Assembly: GCF_023343835.1 (NCBI RefSeq)
Contig: NC_064442.1
Span: 17,346,501-17,410,500 of the forward strand
Reading direction: 5' to 3'
Source of the DNA: Lagopus muta
Taxonomy: Eukaryota > Chordata > Aves > Galliformes > Phasianidae
Length of the DNA: 64,000 bases
A program made the translations under genes and the position numbers. Position 1 is the stretch's first letter; each line of letters starts with the position of its first letter. This document shows, in pieces, positions 12,823 through 25,300 of the stretch. The notes below the pieces were generated by a model. The model was not told the origin of the DNA, searched no databases, and was given only the letters and a program-made list of their open reading frames with translations.

Positions 12823-12968
12823 TAGACAGCAGGGACAGGGAGGTGATTGTCCCCCTATGCTCTGCCCTTTTAAGGCCCCATCTGGAGTTCTGTGTCCAGG
12901 TCTGGGACCACAGTGCAGGAGGGATGTGGAGCTGTTGGAGCAGGTCCAGAGGAGGGCTACAGAGATGA
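12823..12968 (+). pseudogene. Remnant of CR1 ORF2 (reverse transcriptase, C-terminal part)
   Basis: One frame encodes [20 protein letters not shown] followed by a VQVW motif, the conserved tail of the CR1 ORF2 protein downstream of the reverse-transcriptase domain. The endonuclease and catalytic domains are absent and the frame is interrupted further on, so it is non-functional. The same segment recurs at 45121 and, on the minus strand, near 26770. Confidence 0.85.
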
Positions 12969-13348
12969 TCAGGGGGCTGGAGCACCTCTCCTGTGAGGAA
13001 GGGTTGAGGGAGCTGAGCTTGTTTAGCTTGAAAAAGAGAAGGCTCCAGAGATACCAGTACTTGAAGGGAGAAAGGCTGACTTTTTACATCATCTTACAGT
13101 GATAGGACAAGGAGGAATGGCTTCAAATTAAACAAGGGGAGATTTAGGTGAGATGTGAGGAGATTCTTTACGCAGAGGGCAGTGAGGTGCTGGCACTGCT
13201 GCCCAGAGCTGTGGGTGCCCCATCCTTGGAGCTGCCCAAGGCCACGGATGGGCTCTGGGCAGCCTGAGCTGGGGGGCACCCAACCTGCAGCAGTGTTAGA
13301 GCTGGATGATCTTAAAGATCACCTCCAACCTGAGCCATTCTATGATTT
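12823..13348 (+). mobile_element. CR1 LINE, 5'-truncated copy
   Basis: Over about 526 bp it runs from the end of the reverse-transcriptase ORF (GGGAGGTGATTGTCCCCCTA region) through the 3' part of CR1 (GCTGGCACTGCTGCCCAGAG region). It ends at the 3' UTR with GAGCCATTCTATGATTT at about 13332-13348. CR1 is a non-LTR retrotransposon copied by target-primed reverse transcription, which leaves 5'-truncated copies such as this. Frameshifts separate the coding remnants. Confidence 0.94.
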
Positions 13349-16300
13349 AAAACTTATCTTGACAGAAACAAGTCACAGAAACAATACGGCTAGCAATGGT
13401 ACACTAAAACCTAGCCAGATTTTCCAGATACCTATTGTAGCCAACTTCACGAGATTACATGGCTTTGCCAACAGTCAGTTTTAGGGATGCTTCTCAGTGT
13501 TGCCTTAGCAGTAGGAGCGCTGTACCAAGCTGTTCCAAGCAGAGTTTTAGCACGTGGTGAATGTAAGCAGTGACGACTGTCTACTGCAGCACTCTGGCCA
13601 CTAAGGGCAGCCAAAGGGCTTCTTTCATGCAATAGCATTTATCAGAACACACGCACTCACCAACAGTGTCACCACCAGTGAAGTTCCAAAAAGTAACATC
13701 CAGGTGCAGAAAATGCAGTCCAGCTTTAAAATAAACTCTGTAAATACTCATGTTACACATTCTGTGGGCCCGTTATATTTCGAGGCCCAGTAGGCACTAT
13801 GAGGCATTCACAGAATGCAGGGAAAGAACTGAGACTAAAACTTCCTTTGTATTAACAGGGAGATCCCTCAACTGGTTGGCAGTGTTCTACAGTGTTAATG
13901 CTTCAGGCAGATGACATTTAACTGTTTCTTCTACGACGCAAATACAAACACAGCAAATCAACTATTTATCCAGTGCAGATAACAGATTTCTACCCAGTAA
14001 TTTTCTACTTCTTAAATGTAAATGTCACATGAAAAATTTATTCTTGCTAAATGTTGAACACAAATGTTAACTGAGAAGTAGGAAACGTGGCAATGATCTT
14101 TGCGTTTTGTCATCACCAACTACTGCAGCCCATCCGCCCCGAAGCGCCTACAGTTCCAATCAATCTGCCTTCAGATTTGAAAGGAGCAAGCGTAGCTTCA
14201 GAGAAATGATGGGTACTTTGTTATGTGCATTCAGAAAAAACCTGCCACGAAGCATTGCCCCGCTGAATGTTATCAAAGTTCTCATAAATATTCATGTGCA
14301 GCATTTGTACTCTAAGCATTTAATCATCGCTTTAAAAAAGAAAGGAATGGGGGAAGAGAAAGGAAGAAATTACTGCTTCCCTCTGTTCCAACCCAAGGAG
14401 TTCAAGGCAACAAAAAATATGCACTTGTGCACAAATGTTCTCAAAATTAAACAGTACTCAAACCAGAAACTTAGAGAAAAGGGACAACAAAGCAAAGGAG
14501 CTTGAAAAATAAAATTATAAACCTAACATAAAGGTTGAAGATTTAAAGTAATGTGAATTTGTCAGAAATCACATAAGCAATGGAGATAGCAGCTAGGAAA
14601 AGAGCTTGGACTACCAGCAATTGTGATTTTGCCATTTAGCCACACCAAGACAACGCTCTGCTTTTTGCATTCTTTTATCCACTGCTGTGTACCAGAATCA
14701 TCATTTTTTTAAGAAATAAATGTAGTCACACTGCAGTTCATGGTATGCATCTTTTTGGATACTGCACTCTCGACATACCTCGCCATTCAAGATAGTTGCA
14801 GGACAAGATGTCATACAGTGAACTCCGCTGCACACAGTACTACAAGCGTGCCTACTGTTGGCTGAACAGAATGTAAGCAATAATGCTGTAAGAGGAGAAA
14901 GTGAGGCTTACTGCTGCGGAATTTGGGTTCCCTTGCCTGCCAGTTCTGTCGGATCGCTGCCATACGTGCCAGTCTGCTCTCAGGTGTATTCAACAAACCT
15001 TAAGGGAGATATTTTGGACATACACCAGCTTAGAAATGGAAAACAAAACAAAGCACATTGATGTCTTCTACATTCCTCACGAAAACAGTCTCTTGTGAAT
15101 GGTTTTTGTCATTTTCATTGTATCTTGCTTGATTTGCTTTACCATCTTGACTGGAACAATAGCTAAGACATGAAAACAGAACCTTTTCCACCGCCTGATT
15201 CTAATTGCATTAAATCTCAGCTGAGATAGGCCATTTAAATAAGAAACAACTGCAGAAGAGCCTGAGATAACAGCACTCCGAGCTAGTATAGGACGATGCA
15301 TTAAACATTAGCATGCTCCCATCACATGCCAGCACAAGAGCCATTCCTCCTGTGGCACGGCACGGCAGGAAGGCCAGCAGGTACTGCAGCCAGCACAGAG
15401 CTCTGAGTCTGAAATGTTAGTGCTCACGCTGAGGTGCCAGGGCTTTCTGTGCCAAGAGCAGCAGGATGCACAGTTCAGCTTCTCAGCAATGGGAGGCAGG
15501 CAGCAATGTGAGCTCACTACGGGATTCATTTCTTCATGGACCACAAGGTAATGCCAAGGGAGTTTTTTAAGAGTTTCTGGATTTGGTAGAAAGTTGTATC
15601 TTTAACATTCTGTCACGATAACTGAGTTCTCTTTTAGTGCTCTTGGAAAACATACCATCTTTGGGTTGCTGAGAGCACCAATATAAACATGCAGAATGGA
15701 GCCTGCAAATACGTGGTCTATAAAAACAGTAAAAGCTGTTGAAACTCCACAGCTTGTGTGTTTGATGTTACAAACCACAGCTCAGCTGCACCTCCAGGGC
15801 CTGTGCAAATAGGAGTCCACACCCAGCTCCCCTGCAGGGAACCAAAAGGGAGGAAAGAGGAAGAGGCTGAGAGGAGGGAAGGAACTGCATCACCTCCCTG
15901 AACCCCACCTTTTCCCTGGGCTGGGCAGAGGCACAGCTGCAGGGAAGCAGAAAGGCTGGCCTATGGAAAGAGGGGAGGAGGGCAGTTATCATCTCCCTTT
16001 GATCACAGCCAGTTACCAGGCTGACTCAACCAGCCCCAAACCACACGTAGGCAATTCTACAGCGTGATTTACCAGTGTATGGCTAGAGCTGAACCAGCTA
16101 TGCACGTACAGAGCCGCGGATCAGCTCCAGAAACCTGTCAGCTCTTTGTCCAAAGTCATCACAGTACAATTTCAAGGGAACTGTCTAGATACCCCGAGGA
16201 TTAACAGACTTATTTTCAGTCAATAAACAGGATCCGTGATTATAAATTCTGTGCTTAGAGAATATAAACTTTCACAACAGTTCAGTAAATAAAACATTCT

Positions 16301-17117
16301 TGTCTAAATACCAAAACATACATTGATGCCCTATTAGAAAGGTAATCAAGTACACACAAGGAAATTGGAAAAGTTAATTGCCAAGCACAAAATAAAATTT
16401 ACCTTCTCGTGTGTACATTCTGCACCTATGATTTGCAACACTGTTAGTGCACTTATGCACTAATTAGCTATGTTTGTCTAGCAAACAGTGCCACAGCACC
16501 AAGGAATGCCTCCATGCAGAAAGTTGAGCAGTAACAGTTAAGAGACCACACTGCAAGAACATTTTCTAAGTGGAGCTCAGAGGTACCTGCACAGCCACTG
16601 CTGGAGATGCCTGTCTGAATTAAATCTGAAAAGAAAATGCATGAAGGTAATCAGAATAAGATGGGCAAATATGAAAATATTTCGCATGTAATAAGCAAAG
16701 AAGAAGGAATCTAACTTGTACCTCTTTATCAACCCTTGAGTTTGTCTAGCAGTAAGTTTCTTGAGGCTCTTATGCTTATCAGACATTTGTGAGCTACAAT
16801 TAGATGGAAATGCTCACCTCCTTCTACCCTTATCACACTACTCATACTGGCTCTGCTCTTCTCCTGACATCTCCAAAACAACTCAGCTTTGGAACATCAG
16901 CACAGTAACCTGTGGATGGGGAGGAACAGCAGTTTTCTCCCAGTCTAGCAAGTTGAACAGGCTTGTGAAGATAAGAAATAACCATTCAGCCACAGAGAGA
17001 TGACACTGCATGGCTCAGCACAGCAGTGAAGCTGTTACAGCTCTGCTGCCCTCTGCACCCGAGAAGCAAGCAGTGCCCAGGAGAGAACTTCCAGCAGCAA
17101 GTTTTATGCAGGCATTA
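13349..17117. other. Non-coding interval, no gene recognised
   Basis: No gene, RNA or transposon is recognised. The sequence is AT-rich and CpG-poor, with short accidental open frames on both strands. About 16320-16500 is AT-rich with TAATTA and TTATGC motifs and a small inverted repeat and resembles a conserved non-coding element (inference). A GA-rich patch lies at 15840-15880. Confidence 0.55.
16446..16466. repeat. Short inverted repeat abutting a TAATTA site
   Basis: AGTGCA (16446-16451), a CTTA spacer and TGCACT (16456-16461) form a perfect 6-bp inverted repeat. TAATTA follows immediately at 16461-16466. It lies within an AT-rich stretch with a conserved-element appearance. Function is not shown. 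Confidence 0.35.
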
Positions 17118-17265
17118 TCATAGAGTCATAGAATGGCCTGAGTCGAAAAGGACCACAGTGATCATCTAACTTCAATCATCTTGCCATACACAACGTTGCC
17201 AACCACCAGACCAGGCTGCCCAGAGCCATATCCAGCCTGGCCTTGAATGCCTCCAGGCATTATGG
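17118..17265 (-). mobile_element. CR1 LINE, 3' end fragment
   Basis: TCATAGAGTCATAGAATGGC, then a 3' UTR segment, then ACCAGGCTGCCCAGAGCC and CCAGCCTGGCCTTGAATGCC, is the antisense of an avian CR1 3' end. The inner boundary near 17265 is approximate because the copy is diverged there. Confidence 0.88.
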
Positions 17266-17541
17266 TAGGACAGAGACCATTCTGAAGCTCTAGGCCTCGC
17301 TCAAGTTGCATTAAAACTTCCAGTCCTTCTCAAGCATCTGTTACAGAGAAGCCCTCAGTCACTCACAATGACTGGGACAGTCTGTCCTAAGCTCTGCAGC
17401 CAGGGACCAGCAGACTCCCCAGGGCCAAACACTGCTCACACCATGAGCAGCTCAGGGACATTGCCAACAACACACCTTGTTCTACCAACTCTCAAAAAAC
17501 AGGCTAATGTGGCTATGGGCTGGCATTACCTACTTACAGAT

Positions 17542-17573
17542 GGTAATTACCTTTATCATATTAATTACCTTTA
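17542..17573. repeat. Repeated TAATTACCTTTA motif with a palindromic core
   Basis: TAATTACCTTTA occurs at 17544-17555 and again at 17562-17573, and the first copy lies within the perfect palindrome GGTAATTACC (17542-17551). TAATTA is a homeodomain-type core. The spacing of 18 bp is unusual but could arise by local duplication. Confidence 0.45.
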
Positions 17574-18306
17574 GTTTTACAAGAAAATTAAACAAGGAGC
17601 TATTTCTTCCCCAAAGAGAGGAATAATTTGAAAACCTGCTCTTCTTGATCATGAGTTGCAATAAAGGCTGAAAACACCAGGGGCTGCACAGAGCACAGGT
17701 CATGATGACCTGAGTCGCAAAGAGAAAGCACGCTAAGCAGTGCCTCCTGAAAAGCAGGGCATCCATAAAAGCACATGCCCGTATCACAGTTGCAGTAATA
17801 CAGCAGCAAAAACAGAGGGAGGCTCATTTCACCAAAGCAGGTCTAACAGATCACCCCTGGCCCCGCTGTAACTGAGTTACCTGCCTGCATTGACTGCTCC
17901 AGGTGACGTGCACTCCTGGTTTGCTATCCAAGTTTTGTCATACACAGGTGGTGGTCTCTAATACCAAGCTTTACAGAGCAGTGACCTCAGATATTAGAGA
18001 ACCCACCGTGCTTTCTACAGATCCACATGGTCTCCCAATCAGCTGAAATAATGTTTTTTAGCTAAAAGTCCTCCTTTTGTTTGAGACTTGAATTGCTTAT
18101 TGCCCGGGTAGATACCTAAGGATGCTGGTAAGAATTAGGTGCACAGTGTCACCCGTTCCTTGCCCTTCCTTGAGATACAAGTACTCCTACGTTGCAGGAA
18201 ACGAGGGCAGCAGAAAGCTGTGGATCCCGTGAATATAAAAATCATCTTCAAGTCATGGAACAACCCAGCCTGAATTACAGCCAGCTGGAGACTGATCTCT
18301 TTGCAG

Positions 18307-18379
18307 CAATACTAAGGCAATTAACCCAGCACTGACTGATGCCAGACTCGAGGACGCCGCTGCCGTTCAAGCAGCCAAG
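18307..18379 (+). other. Candidate exon (73 nt), unassigned
   Basis: A pyrimidine-rich acceptor (TGATCTCTTTGCAG ending at 18306) and a strong donor (CCAAG/GTAAGC at 18379/18380) bracket a segment open in one frame. That frame has one leading base then 24 codons, giving NTKAINPALTDARLEDAAAV then QAAK. About six CpGs fall within 18345-18395, in a CpG-poor region. This is what an exon would look like, but I recognise no family. It also lies on the plus strand, opposite to the transcription direction suggested by base composition. A chance splice-site pair or a non-coding exon is quite possible. Confidence 0.25.
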
Positions 18380-20340
18380 GTAAGCGCCGGTATCCATCCC
18401 TGAAACCAACCTCACTGGGTACCAAAGTCTTTAGAATTGCTCAGGGACACACAGTTGGGGAAATATTACTTCCTCTTGGTTTGGTGCTCTCTTTCTTTAG
18501 ATGCAGAAAAAATGCCTTGTCCATTTAAAAGACAAATTCATACATGTTGATTAATTTAACGTCTCTCTCGTAACACCAATTTTTAGACAAGTTCAGTTCC
18601 TCTGGCTTCCAGTTTTTGTTCTGTAGCCAATTAGACTTACACTGAGCAGGAGAAAACACTTCTGTTGCTTTTTGTTACAGAGCAGTACCTGCCAAAGCTT
18701 TTATTTCTAGTCACTAATGCAAGAAATAAGAAATCTGCAATAGTTTAATTTGGGGAAACAAAAATGGTGCGAGACTTAGAACAGAAAGACACCACAGAAA
18801 CCAATGATAAAAACACAGTGCAATAAGAAAAAGTAAAAACACAGGCAGTCAGCCATCGTTAGACCCCACATGGGTTTACAAAGAAGAACAACCTTGTGCA
18901 TCCATCCCAGTAGCACACTTGGAGTGTTTTTAAAAATCCGGGTGGGGAGGTAAGAATGTGAAGAATTCCAGAGAGGGACTCTTTCATTCTGCATTTTGTT
19001 TTTCCCTCATCTTCCTATCAAGCGCTGAACAAACACAGCACTCCAGCTGTGTGTGAGCACAGCCCCTCCACAGGACAGTGAAGAAGAAAGGAGGAAGGGC
19101 TGTGTGCCCCTGGGTGCCTCTTGCTGCCTCTCAGGTGCATTTCAGACACGCTGCTTTCTGTTCTCATCCCCTCACTCTGCTCTCAGACAGACCAGAAGTA
19201 TTTACATAGCTGCCTATATGCCATTTCCTAATTGGGAGAATATAGAGCTAATGGAACTGCTTTGATTTACAGTTGCAAAAAATAGCACCGATACCATAGG
19301 CTGCAACTCTTCAACATCTGAACAGCACACTAAAAAATTATTTTTCTATTGGCAGCTACCTAAGAAATCTATTCTTAATCACACGTGATTGTTTGCAGGA
19401 GATTTACATGTGGAGATTATCTGAAGCTGATCCTTCTGTTAATTAGCAGAATCTGAAATGTGTTCAGTGCTTTTTCTTCCTCGTAAGAAGAATGGGAATG
19501 CATTTCTTGCCAATGCTGTGTCATACAATATGAAACTAGATAAGAATAAAAGGACCCAGTATGAAAAACACAATCTAATAATCACCAGCTCAACAGCTCA
19601 TGAATCAAAATCACAAAATGCAGAACACTAGCTTCACATGATGGAAACTAACAGGGGCTGAATTGGTTACAAATATTGAGGAAATGAAGATGGGAGGCTT
19701 TGCTGTAAAGAAAAGGCTCCTTATCTGCCAGCCTCTGGAAATGCACAGCTCCCACAGCCAGCAATCCCATCGCCTACAGAGCTAAAAGCCGGCAGCTGAG
19801 TCGATTCATGTGAAACACAGGAGCTTGTTGAAAATGATGAGCTGTATTGGTTTGGAGCTCCACAAAGTCTATGAGATGATTTTTCCATTTTGCCTGACCT
19901 GCTCAGTAAAGTTTCCAGGGACAACCACCGCAGCACACAGCCATCAGTCTCCTTTTGTCAGACAAACCATCAAGGGCGACCATTCGAACAGAGCTGCCAT
20001 GGCACTGATCTCACAGGTGTCAGTGAAAATGACGACTAAAGCAAGCTGGTGAAAAAAATCACAATTGCTCTTTGGAAAGAATTGCATATAGGGACATTAA
20101 ACAAATACTTTTATGTTGCCGTTGCTTCCTGTGTTGATGTTTCCATCCTGAATCATTATATTCAGTCATTTAAACGTCAGCTGAAAAAGTATGGTTGAGC
20201 CTAAAAAGTAGCATGCCAGGACTCAGGGAAGGACAGTCTATTCTTAACCCCCCAAGCCAAGCACATCTTGAGTTTCCTATCTCTACCTGAGCCCCAAGCC
20301 TTCACTGTGAACCCTGCCTTGATTGTTTGGCAACCCTTTC

Positions 20341-20405
20341 CACAGAGGCTGGAAATAGAAGAACGCTGAGGTCCCTTCCAACTCAAGCAATTCTGTCATT
20401 CCATG
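20341..20405 (+). mobile_element. Degraded CR1 LINE tail
   Basis: GAGGTCCCTTCCAACTCAAG followed by CAATTCTGTCATTCCATGG is a diverged copy of the CR1 3' UTR and its tail repeat. The 5' boundary is unclear, and only about 40 bp (20366-20405) are diagnostic. Confidence 0.7.
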
Positions 20406-22257
20406 GTTTACACCTGGGCAAAGCTTAATGTCTATTGTGTAGCAAGGTAATCCTGTGGCTCCTCACGCCAGCAGAAAGGCGGCCAGCCGGAAACACAGCT
20501 CTGCCCAGAATGCCTTTCCAATCATAAGTAGAGGGCAATTGATATAGCAGGTGAAGTTAGGCAAATGGTTCAGGAATGCACAAAGGAAATGCTAATGTAA
20601 AAGCATTAAAGGAGTCTTTTCATGGTTATCTTCTTAAAAGCACATTTAAGCCAATAACCCTACCTCCCCTTATGTAGGTACTTAGTTATATCTATAGCAC
20701 ACACCAGCATGCCAGGCTGCCTCGGTGCCAGTACCTTATCCTCCTTCCTTGCACTATGTGCCAAATCAAAGAGAAGGAACAAAAGCTGGTGTTATTTCTG
20801 GGAAGAAGTGTGTTCCATAGGAAGGAGCGAGCTGTTCCCTTTCATGCACACAACCTATGTGAAGGAGCAGCCTAGGGGCATCTGTCTGCAGACCACACCA
20901 GAGGCAGTACAGGGCTCACTCCCTTGGAAGGCAGAAGGCAGCTGGTGGCTGTGGGGCAGCAGTGAGCTCTCTGCCTGCCATGGACAGGGTGGTGATTTCC
21001 TCTGCACTGCATCTTCCCCCTTAGTTTGCTCTTCCCTTCCTGATGATAAATGTGCTTTTTATTATTCTAACTGATTCAACAGTAATTTTAGAAATTTTAT
21101 CGCTTACTGAGATTTCACTCAGTGAGTCAAGTGGAAAAAATGCGTTCCAGAGCCGGGATTGAACCCTCCCAGCTGAATTCCCTGAGCCAAGAGCTCCTCC
21201 CATGCAACGCCCTCCAGCTGCTCTGGGAGACAGAAGGAATCCGTCGGTGTGGCACCCTCAGGGCTGAATTCTGCACTGACGATGGGAAACTGCCATGGGC
21301 TGGAGCCCTGAGCCTGACAGATTTACAGCTGGTGCTATTTCGGTATTTCGGTGCTCTGCTAGGCAGCAGCATATAAAGGAACAAACAAAACACGTCCTTC
21401 CAGTTCTCTAAGAAACTTCCCCTTAAAAGAAGGTGGTTGTAAGCAACCTGTAGCTACTGAATAAGACATACCAAGGTGGAACAAGCTCCCTCCCTACCAA
21501 GAACAAATGAGAGTTTGCATTGCTTCTCAATTTGTCCTGTCAATATTTCTAGGCCCATAAGTGTCTTCTAGAAATCCAAGATCTCCAGTGCCCCAGTTCA
21601 CAGCTTTGCACACTGTCTTGTCATCTCGTTCTCATCAGGCATCCAGCAAAGCAGAGACCTGTGAGCACACGTACACGTTCATAGAGGGAGGGCCACAGAG
21701 AGAGGGAGAGAGAGGAACAGAGAAGGAATGCTGTAAGAACACAGTAAACTTATAAACCTGAAAAAACAAAAGCATCTCTTATCATTCCCCTGAGTTTCGT
21801 TCGTCACCGCTGCAGATGGACAGAATCTGCAAGCCCTACTCTTCTCCCATACACCAGCTAGGAGAAATAAATACAACACTCAAGCAGCTGTCAGGGAACT
21901 CCAAGATGGGAAACCAGTTGGGGAGAACTCCCACCGGTCTACTGACCCACGGATGGGCCAAAGCAGTCTGCTTAGGGCTGGGAGCCTGCTAAGTACCAGC
22001 CTGTACTTGCATAGCAGACTTCGGGTACCTGAATGTGGCTTTCAGATCTGCCTTTGACCTTGAGAGAAGCTCTGCCATCCCAGGGCACTAACTGGTCTCC
22101 CACCCAAGTGCTCACTCAGCACAACGTACACGGGTGGGCTAGGTGAGGGAAACAGCTAACCTTGCAGGGTTGAGAAACGTAGAACACGTTTTTCTACCAA
22201 AAATTACATATTAGGCAATGACAGACCTGTTCTTTTGCCTTCTCGACAACAAAGAGG
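20406..22257. other. Non-coding interval, no gene recognised
   Basis: No gene is recognised. An 84-codon plus-strand open frame at 21122-21376 has somewhat raised CpG but no splice flanks and no family resemblance. A purine-rich simple repeat lies at 21683-21728. Confidence 0.5.
21683..21728 (+). repeat. GA-rich simple repeat
   Basis: An almost uninterrupted purine stretch made of AGAG and GGGAG units. It is low-complexity sequence with no element attached. Confidence 0.8.
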
Positions 22258-22310
22258 GGGTGAAGGTCTTGTAGGTCCTTTCCAACCTTGTGATTCTTAT
22301 GATTCTATGA
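22258..22310 (+). mobile_element. CR1 LINE tail fragment
   Basis: GGTCTTGTAGGTCCTTTCCA then ACCTTGTGATTCTTATGATT and CTATGA is the last ~50 bp of a CR1 3' UTR with two tail-repeat units. Everything upstream in the element is missing. Confidence 0.85.
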
Positions 22311-25300
22311 AAGAAGGAACCATAGAGTTTGAAGCTCTAGGTAACAAGAACACATACATACAGACATACAGATACAGATATCCTATGAAGCCTACAGTGT
22401 GTTTATCATCGATACAAGGCACTCTAAACATCATCATCCTGCACGAAGCAGAGACAGGAATCCCAGTGTTGCTGCACTGTGCTCATATTGCTGGTTTGTG
22501 CCCTCAGGATCACTTCAGCTCTGTTTCTACATCTTACATTGCTGAGATGAACAGCCAAACAGCCATGAAAAGCTAAGACATACGACAGTAAGAAGCCCAA
22601 CACTGTATGCCTTAAATCACAGTAAAAGGAGGTTTTAAATATTAGAAGTTCTAATTTTTTGTATTGTAACTGGTAACTTAGAGAAGATGGAGTATGCCTG
22701 TTCCCACTTTAAAAAAGCATGGCATTTCTATATTCCACATCCTTTCTGGCACACAGATGTGGGAAGGATACAATACAGCCCTGCAATACAAGTTAATGTA
22801 TTCTGAGTGGTTTGTACCCAATTACGAGTAGATGGAGGGCAGAGAATAAGAAAAGCAAGTGAAAACAGCAGAAAAGAAAAAGGAAATGCTATGGAAATGT
22901 TGTTCATCATTAGCAGAAACCGACCTACACAGTGCACTGTGTCAATGTGTATACTTTGGAGTCTGCAGGAGTCAGCTGCCAGATGAATGGCAATCATTAC
23001 AGAGATGGTTCCACAATGCCTCCTGAAGTGCAGTTTTGCTGGACCTGGGGAAGGGAGAGTCAATGACACAGCAAAAACCAAACCTGCTGTTGCTTTTCAG
23101 CAATGGAGATGAGATGAACCCTGGGGAACAGATTCCTCTAAATTACCAAGCAATCCATCAGACAAAAATATTCCAATTTCTCACTAATAAATGAAACTCA
23201 CAACATTTAAGGCTCACCCATTGTTAGACTTGGAATATTACTCAGTTTGACATATAGCAGTAAGAAACAGTAACCTCTATAATCCGTCCAAACGATCTTA
23301 CAAAGCTGTAATAAGGAAATAAGAAATCTTATTACCACTCAAGTTGGAGGTGCTTCACACATCCTAGTACCCACGATCCGTGTCGCAAGGCCTCCAGCAG
23401 GCAATGAGCTCGCTGCACATCTCAGCACCCGCTGCTTCAGCCCTTCTCCCACGGCCCCAGGTCAGGGCAGCACCACATTCCGAAAGCTGCATCTATTTGT
23501 TGATAGGTTTTCCAGTGTCTGGATCATCAAAGGCCACAGGAACCAGATGCATGCCTCTACTTAAGCCCATTTGTCTGGGACACGGTGCTCAGCAGGCCAG
23601 AAGGCGCAAGCAGCTTGGGGCCACCTGTGCCATCTGCCCGAGCCCCAGCCTGGGGTGGAAGGGCACAGTAACAGTGAGCCCATCTTTCTAAATGCCACCA
23701 TAACAATTATGACAGGCAACCTAAAGAGGCAAAACAGAAGCAACATATACAAAAGCCATGATCTAGGGGATGATTTTCCTTCTGCTGGCTACAAGTACAC
23801 CCTCCAAGGGCCATGCAAGGCTGCTTAGACCGTATCTTTCTGCACATCGCTGCCTTTTGTGCTCTGAGAGCTGCTCCTTGATTTCAAGTGACCGTCAGAC
23901 AGTGAGAATCCAACACCACCAGTGCTAATCCACATATCAGCAGGTGGGTATCTTGGGTACAAAAACCTGTGAAAACACATCACCCTAAGCATGCGTGTTA
24001 TCACTTCTGCATCAAAGCGTAAAGCCGGGGGAAAGCAGCACTTCCAAACTGCCCATCCCAGGAGCACAGCACAGCAGCACAGCTCAGTAGACCCCCCACT
24101 AGCACTTCACAGCCCACAAGCTCGTGTCCGTGCCAGCCCTGACCAAGGGGCTGCAGGAGCTGTGCAGACCCCAGGGCTAGGACGTGGTTGGCACCTACAG
24201 GCTCTCCTGAAAATTACCTGCCTCCTACACTCAGAAATGATGGCATTTTGAAGGGGCATCACCCCACTGCCGATCAGGTGGTAAAGGAAAGAGATGCACC
24301 CTGCTTTCAGAGGGCTGTAATGATTTTGCTTCAGAATGGTCTCCTTGTGCTGTAGACAGAGCGCACACACTGGTTGAAAGGAAAGGAATGAACCTGTGCA
24401 GGGAGTGTGCCTTCTTTCCTGCATATATTTATGTTGTTAATATACACTCACAGATGTGCCGGAGATTTGGAGAACGAGAGTTTATAAGTCAAAACGTTTT
24501 TTCTGTTTGCTTTTAAAAATACAAAGTTCGGAATGAATACACTGTTTAAAATAGAACAGACACACGCAGAGAAAGGCAGCAGTTAGTGGCTGCCTCACAC
24601 TTAAGGGCTCTCAAAAGCAAGTATCTGCTATTCGTGCATTGAAGGACTTGCTCCTCCTGAGCTACTGTTTTGAAAAGCTTCTGCCTCTGCAAGATGAAGA
24701 CATCCCAAGGGCTGCTGCGTAGGCTGAAATTCCATGTACTATCAGAACACTACTCCTTCACTTGAAGAAAAGAAAGATCAGCCAGGGCAGCGTGTTTCTG
24801 CGTTAGCTGCTCTGGTACTAATAACAAGGTCAAAATAAGTCTGCCTAGAGAAGAAGCGAGCTGGCCACGTAGCCAGATGATACAAACCAAGCCCCAAACA
24901 CATACCTGCCCACTGTGCTGATCTCCCCAGCAACACAACGTGCCCCATCTAACAGCTGTGGCAGCCATCCTGAAAGGTTACAAAACCTTGACCTGTCAAT
25001 TGCACGTGGAGGTGATAACATTGCCAGCTTCAGCAGTGTGCAGCTCTGAGAGGAAGGAGCAGCACCTGTCAGTACACCCACAGAAGTCACTATATCTTTC
25101 TTACTGTTGTTTTCTACAACAGACAGTCTCTCTTACGTCAACAGCTACTGAAAATGTATGCTTTTGGTACTATTCCACACTGACAAAAGCTTCCTGAGTA
25201 TCCAAACATAGCCTGATACAGGAAGCCTGTTGGCAAAGCAAGGGAAGGCCCAGGTGGCAATAAATATGGATATGAGGACAGAGGGAGAAAGAGGAATCAT

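Larger units (their letters stand above)
17266..20340. other. Non-coding interval with one candidate exon
   Basis: Mostly unremarkable CpG-poor sequence. It contains a repeated TAATTACC motif at 17542-17573 and an exon-like segment at 18307-18379 with a local CpG cluster, each listed separately. No transposon family is recognised, and open frames elsewhere look accidental. Confidence 0.5.

Noticed and set aside
21155..21165. GGGATTGAACC, a match to the reverse complement of a tRNA B box
   Set aside because: The T-arm stem does not pair and no A box, anticodon arm or acceptor stem can be formed around it on the minus strand.
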